Assembly: GCF_024362205.1 (NCBI RefSeq)
Contig: NZ_CP101462.1
Span: forward strand, 896,501 to 960,500
Source of the DNA: Exiguobacterium aurantiacum
Lineage (GTDB): Bacteria; Bacillota; Bacilli; Exiguobacteriales; Exiguobacteriaceae
Direction of reading: 5' to 3'
Length of the DNA: 64,000 nucleotides
Shown here one piece after another: positions 50,462-58,600 of the stretch (position 1 is the stretch's first letter; each line of letters begins with the position of its first letter). Position numbers and translations under genes: made by a program. The notes under the pieces are model-generated. The model did not search any database. It was given only the letters and a program-made list of their open reading frames with translations, and was not told where the DNA came from.

Positions 50462-50926
50462 TTAGTTCTTTTAAAGAATCTTTGTTAAGTGAGATTGAAA
50501 GCTGTTTGTTATCAGATAATATCCATTTTTCATCGCAACAAAAGGAAGTCCTTCGTAACAATAACAGTGTAAATGTTATTGCGGGCCCAGGGTCTGGGAA
50601 AACAACGGTTCTGATAGCTAAGTGCGCATTGCTATTAAAAAGCGAAAATCATAAAGATAAAGGAATTTGTGTGATTACTCATACAAACGTTGCGGTTGAT
50701 GAAATAAAGTCGGGCTTAAAAAAAGCTGGAATAAACGAAATTAGTCATCCAAATTTTGTAGGGACTATTCAGGATTTTATTATTCAGTACTTTTCTAGAA
50801 AAGCTTTTCACTTATTTTTGAAAGACACAGAAATGAAGATATTGGACACTGAAGAGTACTACAATCAATTTTGTAAGGTTTTTTCTGTTCTAAAGCCAGC
50901 TGAATATAGTTATTATCCGCCACGGC
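50458..50926 (+). pseudogene. gajB: GajB-like UvrD/Rep helicase, 5' part (interrupted by IS21-family element)
   Basis: 156 codons plus one base of a superfamily 1 helicase: Q-motif FSSQQKEVLRNN, Walker A VIAGPGSGKTTVL (near residue 42), motif Ia ICVITHTNVAVDEI and motif Ib-like FVGTIQDFII. The frame then runs into the insertion sequence. The fragment overlaps gajA by four bases. Joined to 53297-54588 it gives an uninterrupted 586-residue protein. Confidence 0.88.
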
Positions 50927-50991
50927 TGTATTTTGCAATACAAATGTGCACAATAATGCAACGAAAAGTACAGAACTTTGCCAGCTGGGTT

Positions 50992-51708
50992 TTAGTGTTT
51001 CGACAACGCATGCGTGACACGATAACTGTCACCTGTGAAATTTAATATGTGAGCGTGATGGATGACGCGATCGACGAGTGCCGCCGTTAGGCGCGCGTCG
51101 CCAAAGATGCGATTCCACTGGCTGAACTCAAGGTTGGACGTGATGATCAAGCTCTTTCGCTCATACCAGTCAGTGATGAGATGGAACAGGAGTTCCGCAG
51201 ATTCTTTTGTGAGAGGGATGTATCCCATCTCGTCCAAAATGATCAGGTCTGCCGATTCGAGACGTGAATGGAAGCTGCTCAGCTTCCCATCCCTCCAGGC
51301 CTTGTTAAGTTGCTCTACGAGCTCGGAGACCCGGAAGAACCTCACCTCATAACCTTTGTGACAAGCTTCTCTCCCGAGTCCGATGGCCAAATGGGTCTTT
51401 CCCGTCCCCGGGGACCCTGTCAGAACGACGTTCTGTGAATGCTCGACGAAATTCAATGAGGTCAGTTCGTCCTTATCCAAATGCTTCGGGAAATAGATGT
51501 GATTGCCCCAGTGATAATCGTCGAGTGACTTGTTGTTGATGAATTTAGCCTTTTTGATTAACCGTTGCGCTTTCGCTTCCTCGCGGAGGCGCATTTCCAT
51601 CGAGAAAAGCTCCGTGAGAAACTTTTCAGGGGATTCCGTTGGAATCGATTCATAGATTTCAGCGACATAGGCAAGGCGGAGCGATTTGCACATTTCTTTT
51701 AGGCTCAT
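50992..51708 (-). CDS. istB: IS21 helper ATPase IstB
   Basis: A 238-residue AAA+ ATPase with Walker A GSPGTGKTH (near residue 105), Walker B LIILDEMG and the sensor IITSNLEFSQW. IstB bends target DNA and activates the IstA transposase. GAAGGTGG precedes the ATG, which overlaps the istA stop. Confidence 0.94.
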   Translation of the reverse strand: MSLKEMCKSLRLAYVAEIYESIPTESPEKFLTELFSMEMRLREEAKAQRLIKKAKFINNKSLDDYHWGNHIYFPKHLDKDELTSLNFVEHSQNVVLTGSPGTGKTHLAIGLGREACHKGYEVRFFRVSELVEQLNKAWRDGKLSSFHSRLESADLIILDEMGYIPLTKESAELLFHLITDWYERKSLIITSNLEFSQWNRIFGDARLTAALVDRVIHHAHILNFTGDSYRVTHALSKH

Positions 51709-53132
51709 ACTGCACCACCTTCTCCCCAAGGCCGATTCAGGCTATCGTACTTGCTCCAATCCACATCATAAGGATGGTCCTCAACCACGGCTGGATCGTC
51801 GTCCTCGCTCAGTAGCTCGTATAGGCGTTCATTGATCTCGAGGATTGGATAGAGTGCGAGCTTGGCTCGGATCCAGGCCAGTCTTTCCTGCCGAACGAGT
51901 AAGTTGGGTACGCCCAGGTATTCTTTGATTCTACCCGGCAGATATTCGGAATAACGGGAGTGCCCGAAGCTTCTCGGCTTCTTGTGCCAAGTGCTGATGA
52001 TGTTTTCCCATGGGAGCGCACGCTTTGTCATCATGTAGGGACGTTTTTCTTCGTAAAGGATTTCTCCGTGAAGTGAGAGAATCTTCATCGAATCCCACCT
52101 TAAGATGGCGCGTACTTGCCCATGACGAGCCCCTGAAGGGATCAAGACTTTCGTCTTATCGATCGTTATTTCGCCGTACTTGTTCACCTTGAACAGTTCT
52201 TCCTTGAAGACGGGGAAGTCTTCTTGAGGTAATCGCAATAGATGTCTCTGCTCTTTTTCGAACAGCTCACGGATCAGCACATGCTTTTCGTAATGGACTC
52301 GCTCCATGTCGTCCCGTAGGGAAACTGCGAGCTGTCGGTTCATCGAATCGTAATCATGCATGACAGGGGCCGGGACAAGAAAGTTGTATCGAACGTATCC
52401 GACCTTGTTCTCGACACTTCCTTTCTCGTTCCCGCTGTAAGGATTACAGCTTTGGACTTGGAATCCATAATGAGCCATGAACTGCATGAAAGCATCGGTA
52501 TAGATCGCCTCTTCCCTCGTCGTTCGCGGTTGGATGACTGCCGCGGGGAGATTATCAATTCGGAGTTGTTGCGGCACACCGCCGATTTCTTCAAAAAGCA
52601 TTTTGAGTCCCGTCAGGAAGCACTCTTGGTTTTCTGCGGGGAGGGCGACGGCTGCCGTACGGTTGCTGAAGGGCAGACTCATGACGAGGCACTTCATATC
52701 GACCGCATGACTATCTTTGACGACTTCCATCGTCCCGAAATCCACCTGCGCCTCACCCGGAGGGTGCTGCAGTCGTTCATGCCTTGTGTCGTTTTCCTCT
52801 TCGCTTGTCATATGCCAGTTCTTGATGAAATTGCACACCGTTCGATAAGAGCCCTCGAATCCGTTCGCCACCAGCGTTTCATAAATCTTTTTATTCGTTC
52901 GTCTCAACTTTTTCTGAAGCATCTGATCCTCTGTCAACCAATCTTCGACCATCTCGCCCCATTTCGTTCCGTACATCATGCCCCTCTTGGGGCGAATGGT
53001 TTCGCTTGGCAATTGAGCTGAATCCGCGTATTTTTTTACCGTCCTCCAATTGAGGTCTAGATTTTTAGCGATTCGATTGATTGAATGTGATTTGTGGTTT
53101 CTAAGAAATTTGATACAATTGATATCGGACAT
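51705..53132 (-). CDS. istA: IS21 transposase IstA
   Basis: A 475-residue DDE transposase. N-terminal helix-turn-helix (KSHSINRIAKNLDLNWRTVKKY), then an integrase core with aspartates in AQVDFGTMEV and RIDNLPAAV and glutamate in KGSVENKVGYVR. A C-terminal Mu-type beta-barrel follows. GGAAGGA lies nine bases before the chosen ATG; two earlier ATGs overlap the ribosome site. Confidence 0.94.
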   Translation of the reverse strand: MSDINCIKFLRNHKSHSINRIAKNLDLNWRTVKKYADSAQLPSETIRPKRGMMYGTKWGEMVEDWLTEDQMLQKKLRRTNKKIYETLVANGFEGSYRTVCNFIKNWHMTSEEENDTRHERLQHPPGEAQVDFGTMEVVKDSHAVDMKCLVMSLPFSNRTAAVALPAENQECFLTGLKMLFEEIGGVPQQLRIDNLPAAVIQPRTTREEAIYTDAFMQFMAHYGFQVQSCNPYSGNEKGSVENKVGYVRYNFLVPAPVMHDYDSMNRQLAVSLRDDMERVHYEKHVLIRELFEKEQRHLLRLPQEDFPVFKEELFKVNKYGEITIDKTKVLIPSGARHGQVRAILRWDSMKILSLHGEILYEEKRPYMMTKRALPWENIISTWHKKPRSFGHSRYSEYLPGRIKEYLGVPNLLVRQERLAWIRAKLALYPILEINERLYELLSEDDDPAVVEDHPYDVDWSKYDSLNRPWGEGGAV

Positions 53133-53224
53133 TGCTAGCATTCCTTCCATCTCCTAACGTTCTTGTTTCGCAACTTAAACGTTAGGGTGAGATTATGGTT
53201 GCTGGCAAGTCCTTTTTCTTTTCT

Positions 53225-53281
53225 AAAATAGGAGTGCAGAGTTGTGTACGTTTCCGTTGCACACTTCTGCACTCCTATTTT
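53225..53281. repeat. Perfect 16-bp inverted repeat at the istA-proximal end of the IS21 element
   Basis: AAAATAGGAGTGCAGA and TCTGCACTCCTATTTT separated by 25 bases. The outer arm is part of the terminal repeat and the inner arm is a second copy in inverted orientation. IS21 elements carry several internal transposase sites at each end; the left end has no matching hairpin. Confidence 0.8.
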
Positions 53282-53296
53282 GCACTACACAACGGC

Positions 53297-54588
53297 CTCA
53301 ACACAAAAAACATAATATTAATTTTGGAGTAGATTTTAGTCTCACTGTTACGAGTGATACACCACGCTTTTATCGAAACTCCTTTAACGATAGTATTAAA
53401 AGATTGTTGAACAATGGCTTTATCAATAATTTTCAATGTCTTGAGTTTGCGAAGTGGTATATTTCTAACTATCAACCTTTAGTTCGAGAAGCAATAAAAA
53501 ATAGATTTTTTTGTGTTTTGTTAGATGAAGCACAAGATACTAGTGTTGAACAGTTTGATATTTTAAACGAAATTTTTTTAGGAAATATCCCTTTTCAACG
53601 GTTTGGAGATCCTTGCCAATCTTTGTATACTATCTTTGGAAATGCAAAAGACGCTTGGGTTCCTTTTGAGGAAGAAATGGAAAGGATTGAAATTTCTGAA
53701 ACTGTAAGGTTTGGAGAAGCTATAGCTAAGCATGTTCGTAATGTAGCCACTCGGGAATATAGTGAACTTGCTTCTATCAGTTTGAATCAGTCCTATTGCC
53801 CATATTTTATAACTTATAATTCAACTGAAGAGCTAGTGGAGAAATACGAGGAATTAATTAAGAGTACTACTAGTTCAAATGTTACGTACAAGTTGTCTAA
53901 TAAGAAAGACTCAATAATTTCATTGAAGCATGAAGATTTAAAAGCCGTATTTGAGCATTATGAGAAAAGCAAAACTAATATTTCAACCTCTCAAAGTTTG
54001 GTAATCAAAATGTACAATGCCGTCGTCAAAATCATAGCACATGAGATGCATTCTTCTATTAAAGCATCAGAAGAATTGTTGAAGACGAGCCATGAAGTTC
54101 GAATTAAAATTGCCGAAGGTATAAAACGTGCGTATTCGTTCAATGAATTTGATTGTTTATTAGAGCAAATCGAGCATTTTTGTGAACAACCAATCTCTCA
54201 TTCTCGAAAGGAAGAAATAGAGCTATTGTTAGAGGGTTCATTGTCGGATAATTCTAATTTTCTCGCTATAGAAGACTTAGAACAAGATATTTATATAGGG
54301 ACCATTCATTCAGTTAAAGGCGAGACACACAGATCTACTTTACTACTATTGAATTCAACTCTAAAAAATCACATATTTGAAGTTTTACAATTATACTTTA
54401 TTGGTGCAGGTATACCCGTGGAGGACTTAGCGGATGATATAAAAGATGAAGTAATTAAATTTTTGAAGTTAGCTTATGTGGCTTTTAGTAGACCTACGCA
54501 TTTATTGGTTATTGGAATTGAAGAATCTCTTTTAACAGATGAGTACAAAACGAGTCTAGTACAGTACGGTTGGCAAGAACAAGATTAA
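53297..54588 (+). pseudogene. gajB: GajB-like UvrD/Rep helicase, 3' part
   Basis: 430 codons with helicase motif II VLLDEAQDTS, motif III-like FGDPCQSLYTIFG, motif V region YIGTIHSVKGETHRSTLLLL and motif VI VAFSRPTHLLVIG. After the codon CCT formed across the junction, it continues in frame from the fragment at 50458. A chance TTG start inside the element (53242) could give a truncated product without Walker A, which should be inactive. Confidence 0.88.
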
Positions 54589-54716
54589 AGAGTGTTGTTA
54601 TAAATAAAACAATAATTCTTTTTATTTTCTCTAACCTATTTGCAACAAAATTGCTTTGTTAGTTTAGTCAAATAACCATACGAGGGCCAGAAGGGTTTTG
54701 AAGCTAACTTAATGAG

Positions 54717-54756
54717 AACGCATCGAACCTTGTTCGGAGGGTTCGATGCGTTTCTG
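54717..54756. terminator. Hairpin between gajB and the small membrane gene
   Basis: AACGCATCGAACC / GGTTCGATGCGTT, 13 perfect pairs, between converging genes. The T run is weak on both sides. The rest of 54589-54791 is AT-rich with nothing else recognised. Confidence 0.7.
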
Positions 54757-54791
54757 GTTAAAGCTCTAGTCCCATCATGAACTTAATTCAA

Positions 54792-54983
54792 TCACCACAA
54801 ATTAAACAAATCCGCTACAATCGCATCACTTCCGTCTTGGAACATGAACAAGCCGAGGGCGATTAACAGACCTCCGATGACGAGTGTGCCGAACCGCATC
54901 AGTCCGTTCGTGTTCTTTTTAAATAGGCCGCGAATCACGAGCCCTCCACCGATCAACAGCATCAAGAAATACCAAAACCCCAT
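54792..54983 (-). CDS. Small two-span membrane protein
   Basis: A 63-residue protein with hydrophobic segments at about 2-18 and 30-50, and a short acidic C terminus. AGGAGG is seven bases before the chosen ATG; the ATG two codons earlier touches it. GC content is again like the main chromosome, so it marks the right edge of the AT-rich island. No family recognised. Confidence 0.65.
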   Translation of the reverse strand: MGFWYFLMLLIGGGLVIRGLFKKNTNGLMRFGTLVIGGLLIALGLFMFQDGSDAIVADLFNLW

Positions 54984-55122
54984 AGCCATTCCTCCTTCGC
55001 CTGTAGTTGAGTTCAGTTTACATAAATTTTCCAGTACATACTGTAGGGCGTGAGACTGATTTAATCCTAGTCAAAGATGGGTACATTACCTCTATGTGTA
55101 AATAAAGGGGAGAGTGACTACT

Positions 55123-56535
55123 ATGCGGAAAACCATCGTCATCGCGGGGGCGAGCGGCTATATCGGCTCGAACGTGATGGACCATTTAAAAGAAGAATAT
55201 GACATCATCGCCTTGTCCCGCTCGACGAAGAATAAAGAAGATGAGGACCACATCACGTGGCGGTCGTGCGATTTGTTCTCGTATGAACAGACGCGTGAGG
55301 CGTGCGAGGGGGCGGACTATGCCATGTTCCTCGTCCACTCGATGATTCCGGACGGCGGATTGACGCAGGCAACGTTCGAAGACATGGACGCGCTCATCGC
55401 CGATAACTTCGCCAGGGCGACAAAAGCGAACGACATCGAACAAATCGTCTACTTGAGCGGCATCATTCCGAAAGAGTCGAAGACGTTGTCTCGTCACTTG
55501 AAGAGCCGGCTCGAGGTCGAACGGATTCTCGGCGGCCAAGGGGTGCCGGTGACGACGATTCGGGCCGGGCTCATCATCGGTCCAGAAGGCTCATCGTTCC
55601 CGATTCTCGCGAAACTCGTCAAACGGTTGCCGATCATGATCCTCCCGAACTGGACGAAGACGGAGACGCATCCGATCGATTTGCGTGAAGCCGTCCAAGC
55701 GCTCATCTCGGTCGTCGGGGCCGAGGCGCTGTACGACCATCATATCGATATCGGTGGACCGGAAGTGATGACGTATCGGAAGATGATTGAAGATACGGCT
55801 GACGTCATGGGCAAACGTCGCGTCATGATCGACTTCCCATTCCCGACCATCAAGTTGTCCCGCCTGTGGGTTATGGCCGTGACGGGTGAACCGAAAGACA
55901 CCGTCTATCCGCTCGTCGAGAGCATGGGCCACGCCATGGTCGCGAAAGACACGACCGGCGTCAAACAAGGGGAGATTCCGTTCAAGGAAGCGGTTGAGCA
56001 TGCGCTCGAAGAAGAAGAGAAACAGAAGTCAGGTGGCGGTAAGAAGAAAAAAGCACCGCAGCAATATACCGTCCGCTCGATTCAACGGTTCGGTCTGCCC
56101 GAGAACAAGTCAGCGCTTTGGATGGCCGACACGTATTTCGAGTGGCTCGGCCGGCTCGCGTATCCGCTCATCCAGACGACGAAAGAAGACGATGATTGGG
56201 AGATTGCGCTCCTCCGACCATCACTCGTCGCACTTCACCTGTCGCTCGAAGACGAGGCGACGGACGATATGGCCTCTTATGAAATCGATGGCGGCTTGTT
56301 CGCGAAGTTGACCGAGGACGACAAGACGGGCCGACTCGAGTTCAGACGGCTCCCGGAGTCGGACGAAGGGCTCGTCGCCATCCACGAGTTCGTGCCGGCG
56401 CTGCCATGGTGGTTCTATACGAAGACGCAGGCGAAAGCTCACCTCGTCGTCATGTGGCTGTTCGGCCGTCACGTCCGTCTGCTTGGGGAAGATGCGGATG
56501 AGGGCGATCAAGTCGTCGAGGCACCGACGAATTAA
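55123..56535 (+). CDS. NAD(P)-binding epimerase-like protein with DUF2867 domain
   Basis: A 470-residue protein. An atypical SDR/NmrA-like N-terminal half (about 1-290) has the Rossmann motif GASGYIGSN and YLSGIIP; a Lys/Glu-rich linker near 300 leads to a DUF2867-type C-terminal half (about 315-470, with LPWWFYTKTQAKAHLVVMWL). The pairing resembles YbjT-like proteins of unknown substrate. AAGGGGAG precedes ATG 55123. The last 29 codons are duplicated at 60759. Confidence 0.85.
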   Translation: MRKTIVIAGASGYIGSNVMDHLKEEYDIIALSRSTKNKEDEDHITWRSCDLFSYEQTREACEGADYAMFLVHSMIPDGGLTQATFEDMDALIADNFARATKANDIEQIVYLSGIIPKESKTLSRHLKSRLEVERILGGQGVPVTTIRAGLIIGPEGSSFPILAKLVKRLPIMILPNWTKTETHPIDLREAVQALISVVGAEALYDHHIDIGGPEVMTYRKMIEDTADVMGKRRVMIDFPFPTIKLSRLWVMAVTGEPKDTVYPLVESMGHAMVAKDTTGVKQGEIPFKEAVEHALEEEEKQKSGGGKKKKAPQQYTVRSIQRFGLPENKSALWMADTYFEWLGRLAYPLIQTTKEDDDWEIALLRPSLVALHLSLEDEATDDMASYEIDGGLFAKLTEDDKTGRLEFRRLPESDEGLVAIHEFVPALPWWFYTKTQAKAHLVVMWLFGRHVRLLGEDADEGDQVVEAPTN

Positions 56536-56537
56536 CT
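56443..56537 (+). repeat. 95-bp direct repeat, copy 1 (3' end of the DUF2867 gene)
   Basis: CTCGTCGTCATGTGGCTGTT through ACGAATTAACT. The copy at 60759-60853 has the same length with no gaps and about nine mismatches. The two copies bracket the PadR-ABC operon. Confidence 0.9.
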
Positions 56538-56550
56538 TCATGTTCACACG

Positions 56551-56579
56551 AGAAGACAGGATCCCCTGTCTTCTTTTTT
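56551..56579 (+). terminator. Terminator of the DUF2867 gene
   Basis: AGAAGACAGG / CCTGTCTTCT with an ATCC loop and T6 tail. Confidence 0.92.
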
Positions 56580-56679
56580 GTGGCCTTCCGTCACGGTCTC
56601 GGTCCGATTTTCAAAGTTGATTAGGCGGTAAGACTCAAAAACATAAATACATTGCATAACGAGGTATTAACGTGGGAAA

Positions 56680-56706
56680 ATTAGGTAACGCTAATTGGAA
56701 TATAAG
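56680..56706 (+). promoter_or_regulatory. Candidate PadR operator and -10 of the ABC operon
   Basis: ATTAG-GTAACG-CTAAT dyad at 56680-56695 followed by TATAAG at 56701-56706. The dyad sits in the spacer between -35 and -10, where PadR-type repressors commonly bind. The -35 is not clear. Confidence 0.5.
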
Positions 56707-56718
56707 TAGGGGGATTCT

Positions 56719-57075
56719 ATGGAAATCGATAAAGAATTATTGAAAGGGCATATTGATACGATCATCTTGTCGTTGCTCGAAGATCGCGATATGTATGGCT
56801 ATGAGATTGCGAAAGTCGTCCACGCTCGGACGGACGAAGCGTTCGAATTGAAAGAAGGGACGCTTTACTTGTCGCTGAAACGACTCGAGAAGAAAGGAAG
56901 CGTCGAATCGTATTGGGGCGACGAGCAAGGTGCCGGCGGGCGCCGGAAATATTACCGTGTGACGGCAGAAGGGCTGGCTGCGCTCGAACGGAAAAAGATG
57001 GAGTGGCGGGTAGTGAAGCAATTGATGGATTTATTTTTACACGAAGAAGGTGACTCGTTTGAAACACTTGGATGA
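56719..57075 (+). CDS. PadR-family transcriptional regulator
   Basis: A 118-residue winged-helix regulator: KGHIDTIILSLLEDRDMYGYEI, LKEGTLYLSLKRLEKKG and GGRRKYYRVTAEG are the PadR hallmarks. The small size with one C-terminal dimerisation helix puts it in the LmrR/PadR-s2 type that often controls ABC exporters. The four genes downstream encode one. GGGGG precedes the ATG. Confidence 0.93.
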   Translation: MEIDKELLKGHIDTIILSLLEDRDMYGYEIAKVVHARTDEAFELKEGTLYLSLKRLEKKGSVESYWGDEQGAGGRRKYYRVTAEGLAALERKKMEWRVVKQLMDLFLHEEGDSFETLG

Positions 57076-57805
57076 TTATGTTGACACGCTCTATCAAAAC
57101 GCGGACCCGCGTCTTCAGGAGACCATCGACTTGAAAGAAGAGACGCGGACACATTTGGAACAATCAATCCGTGATTTGATGCTGACGGGCCGCTCCGAGA
57201 CAGAAGCGACGCGAATCGCCCTCGATCGGTTCGGCGGGGCGGAACAGGCCGATTCCATCATCAAGACGATGCAGATTCAACAGAATCGTTTCGCCACACG
57301 GCTGTTCCACATCGGACTGGGCGTATTGTTGTCATCGATGATCGTGTTCATCGCTTCTTTATGGATTGGTGGCAAATATGATTTGACGTTCGCCGACGCA
57401 GTATACTTGAACGTCGCGGAGGCGGTGCCAATAGACGCGGAAACGGGACAAGCCATCTTACAGACAAGTGGTCTGATTCATGGTGTCTCGATGACCGCTA
57501 CCGATACTCCCGGAGAAGCCGTATCGCTCTCGAAACGTTGGGCCGGCACGCTCGGCCTTATTTCAGACGAGCGCTCTTACCTTGAAAATGATGTGTTCAC
57601 CGTAATCGACGTCGTCGACCCGCGCAAAATTGGTAGCATTCTCTTGTTGATAGGATTGACCGTCTATTACGTCTTGTCGACTGTCTGGGGGGTCATCACC
57701 TTACATACGCGCCAGCGATTGAACCTGCTTAGTTTGGCGCTGTTGCTCACGCTGAACGTGATTGGTTTTTGGATGGCGAATCGTGTTACATCGAAGGAGG
57801 AATAA
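57059..57805 (+). CDS. Membrane protein with permease-prefix domain, ABC operon
   Basis: A 248-residue protein. Residues 1-75 are a soluble helical domain (DPRLQETIDLKEETRTHLEQ, then EATRIALDRFGGAEQ) like the permease-prefix domain found beside PadR regulators; three hydrophobic segments follow (about 80-103, 185-207, 220-242). TTG 57059 has GAAGAAGG seven bases upstream; GTG 57050 is an alternative. It overlaps padR by 17 bases. Its role in the transporter is unknown. Confidence 0.75.
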   Translation: MKHLDDYVDTLYQNADPRLQETIDLKEETRTHLEQSIRDLMLTGRSETEATRIALDRFGGAEQADSIIKTMQIQQNRFATRLFHIGLGVLLSSMIVFIASLWIGGKYDLTFADAVYLNVAEAVPIDAETGQAILQTSGLIHGVSMTATDTPGEAVSLSKRWAGTLGLISDERSYLENDVFTVIDVVDPRKIGSILLLIGLTVYYVLSTVWGVITLHTRQRLNLLSLALLLTLNVIGFWMANRVTSKEE

Positions 57806-57808
57806 CGT

Positions 57809-58588
57809 ATGAAGCAACTCATTCAACGAGAACTCACTAACATCTGGACCGTCCGTTCCATGCTTGTCTATGCGACCATCATCTTCATCGTGCCGCTCGT
57901 CCAGTTCATGACGATTCGGGAGCGGTATCAGTTTTTCGAGCCAATCGAAGTGTTTGAGGAGAGCGTCTCGACGATTCCGAGTATGTTGTTCCCCGTGCTC
58001 GCCATCTTGATTTTTTTACCGAACATCCTTGCCGAACACCGTCATCATTTCGTGACGTATACACGGACGCGCGTTGACCTATCGAAATATCTGTTCGTGA
58101 AGGGGCTCGTCAATGCGGTATTGAGCGGTGTCGTGCTCTTCCTCATGATTTTCGTGACCTTTTTGTTCGTCCTGTACATCGAGCCGATGCTTCATCTGGT
58201 CACGTATACCGACGTGACGGCAGGGGCGATTGTACCGCAGACGACGTTATCGTTTTTGGCGGACATCCATCCGTTGCTGTATGGATTCTCCTATGCCGTT
58301 TGGATTGGGTTGAATGGGGCGTTATACGCGACGATGGCCTATCTGTTCATGTTGACGCTTGAGAATGTGTTCGTCGCCATCTCACTCCCATTTTTGGCGT
58401 ATCACATCTTGAATTTTGTCACGGGCATGGTTCAGTTGCCCCAGTTTTCACCGCTCAGCACGTTGTTCCCGTTCAACATCTCGGCGCAGCCGGTATGGAC
58501 GATTTTTGTTCCGTTTCTAATTTTCGTGTCGCTTGTGGTTGGGATTTATGTCTTCCGGCTCCGTCCACGTCGCGAGTGGAGTTTTTAA
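57809..58588 (+). CDS. ABC-2 type membrane subunit
   Basis: A 259-residue protein with six hydrophobic segments (about 18-38, 58-75, 97-121, 160-185, 190-212, 228-250), consistent with an ABC exporter permease. It begins four bases after the preceding stop, with AAGGAGGA upstream. Specific substrate unknown. Confidence 0.75.
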   Translation: MKQLIQRELTNIWTVRSMLVYATIIFIVPLVQFMTIRERYQFFEPIEVFEESVSTIPSMLFPVLAILIFLPNILAEHRHHFVTYTRTRVDLSKYLFVKGLVNAVLSGVVLFLMIFVTFLFVLYIEPMLHLVTYTDVTAGAIVPQTTLSFLADIHPLLYGFSYAVWIGLNGALYATMAYLFMLTLENVFVAISLPFLAYHILNFVTGMVQLPQFSPLSTLFPFNISAQPVWTIFVPFLIFVSLVVGIYVFRLRPRREWSF

Positions 58589-58600
58589 GGGGGATGGGTC

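Larger units (their letters stand above)
50927..53291 (-). mobile_element. IS21-family insertion sequence inside gajB
   Basis: A 2365-bp element. The ends are TGTATTTTGCAATACAAATG at the left and, read inward from the right, TGTGTAGTGCAAAATAGGAG, which align without gaps through to a shared TGCAACG 30 bases in. The 5-bp target duplication is ACGGC (50922-50926 and 53292-53296). It carries istA and istB on the minus strand with the 4-base overlap usual for IS21. Base composition is much richer in GC than the host gene. Both genes are intact. Confidence 0.93.

Noticed and set aside
50930-53283. TATTTTGCA at both sides as the IS21 target duplication
   Set aside because: These bases belong to the terminal inverted repeats; taking them as duplication breaks the helicase reading frame, whereas ACGGC outside them restores it.
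54589-54790. Search for a duplicated ssrA 3' end (attR) at the right edge of the island
   Set aside because: No copy of GGGTTCGACTCCCGCCGTCT or a recognisable part of it is present here, and no integrase gene lies between, so integration at ssrA cannot be claimed.
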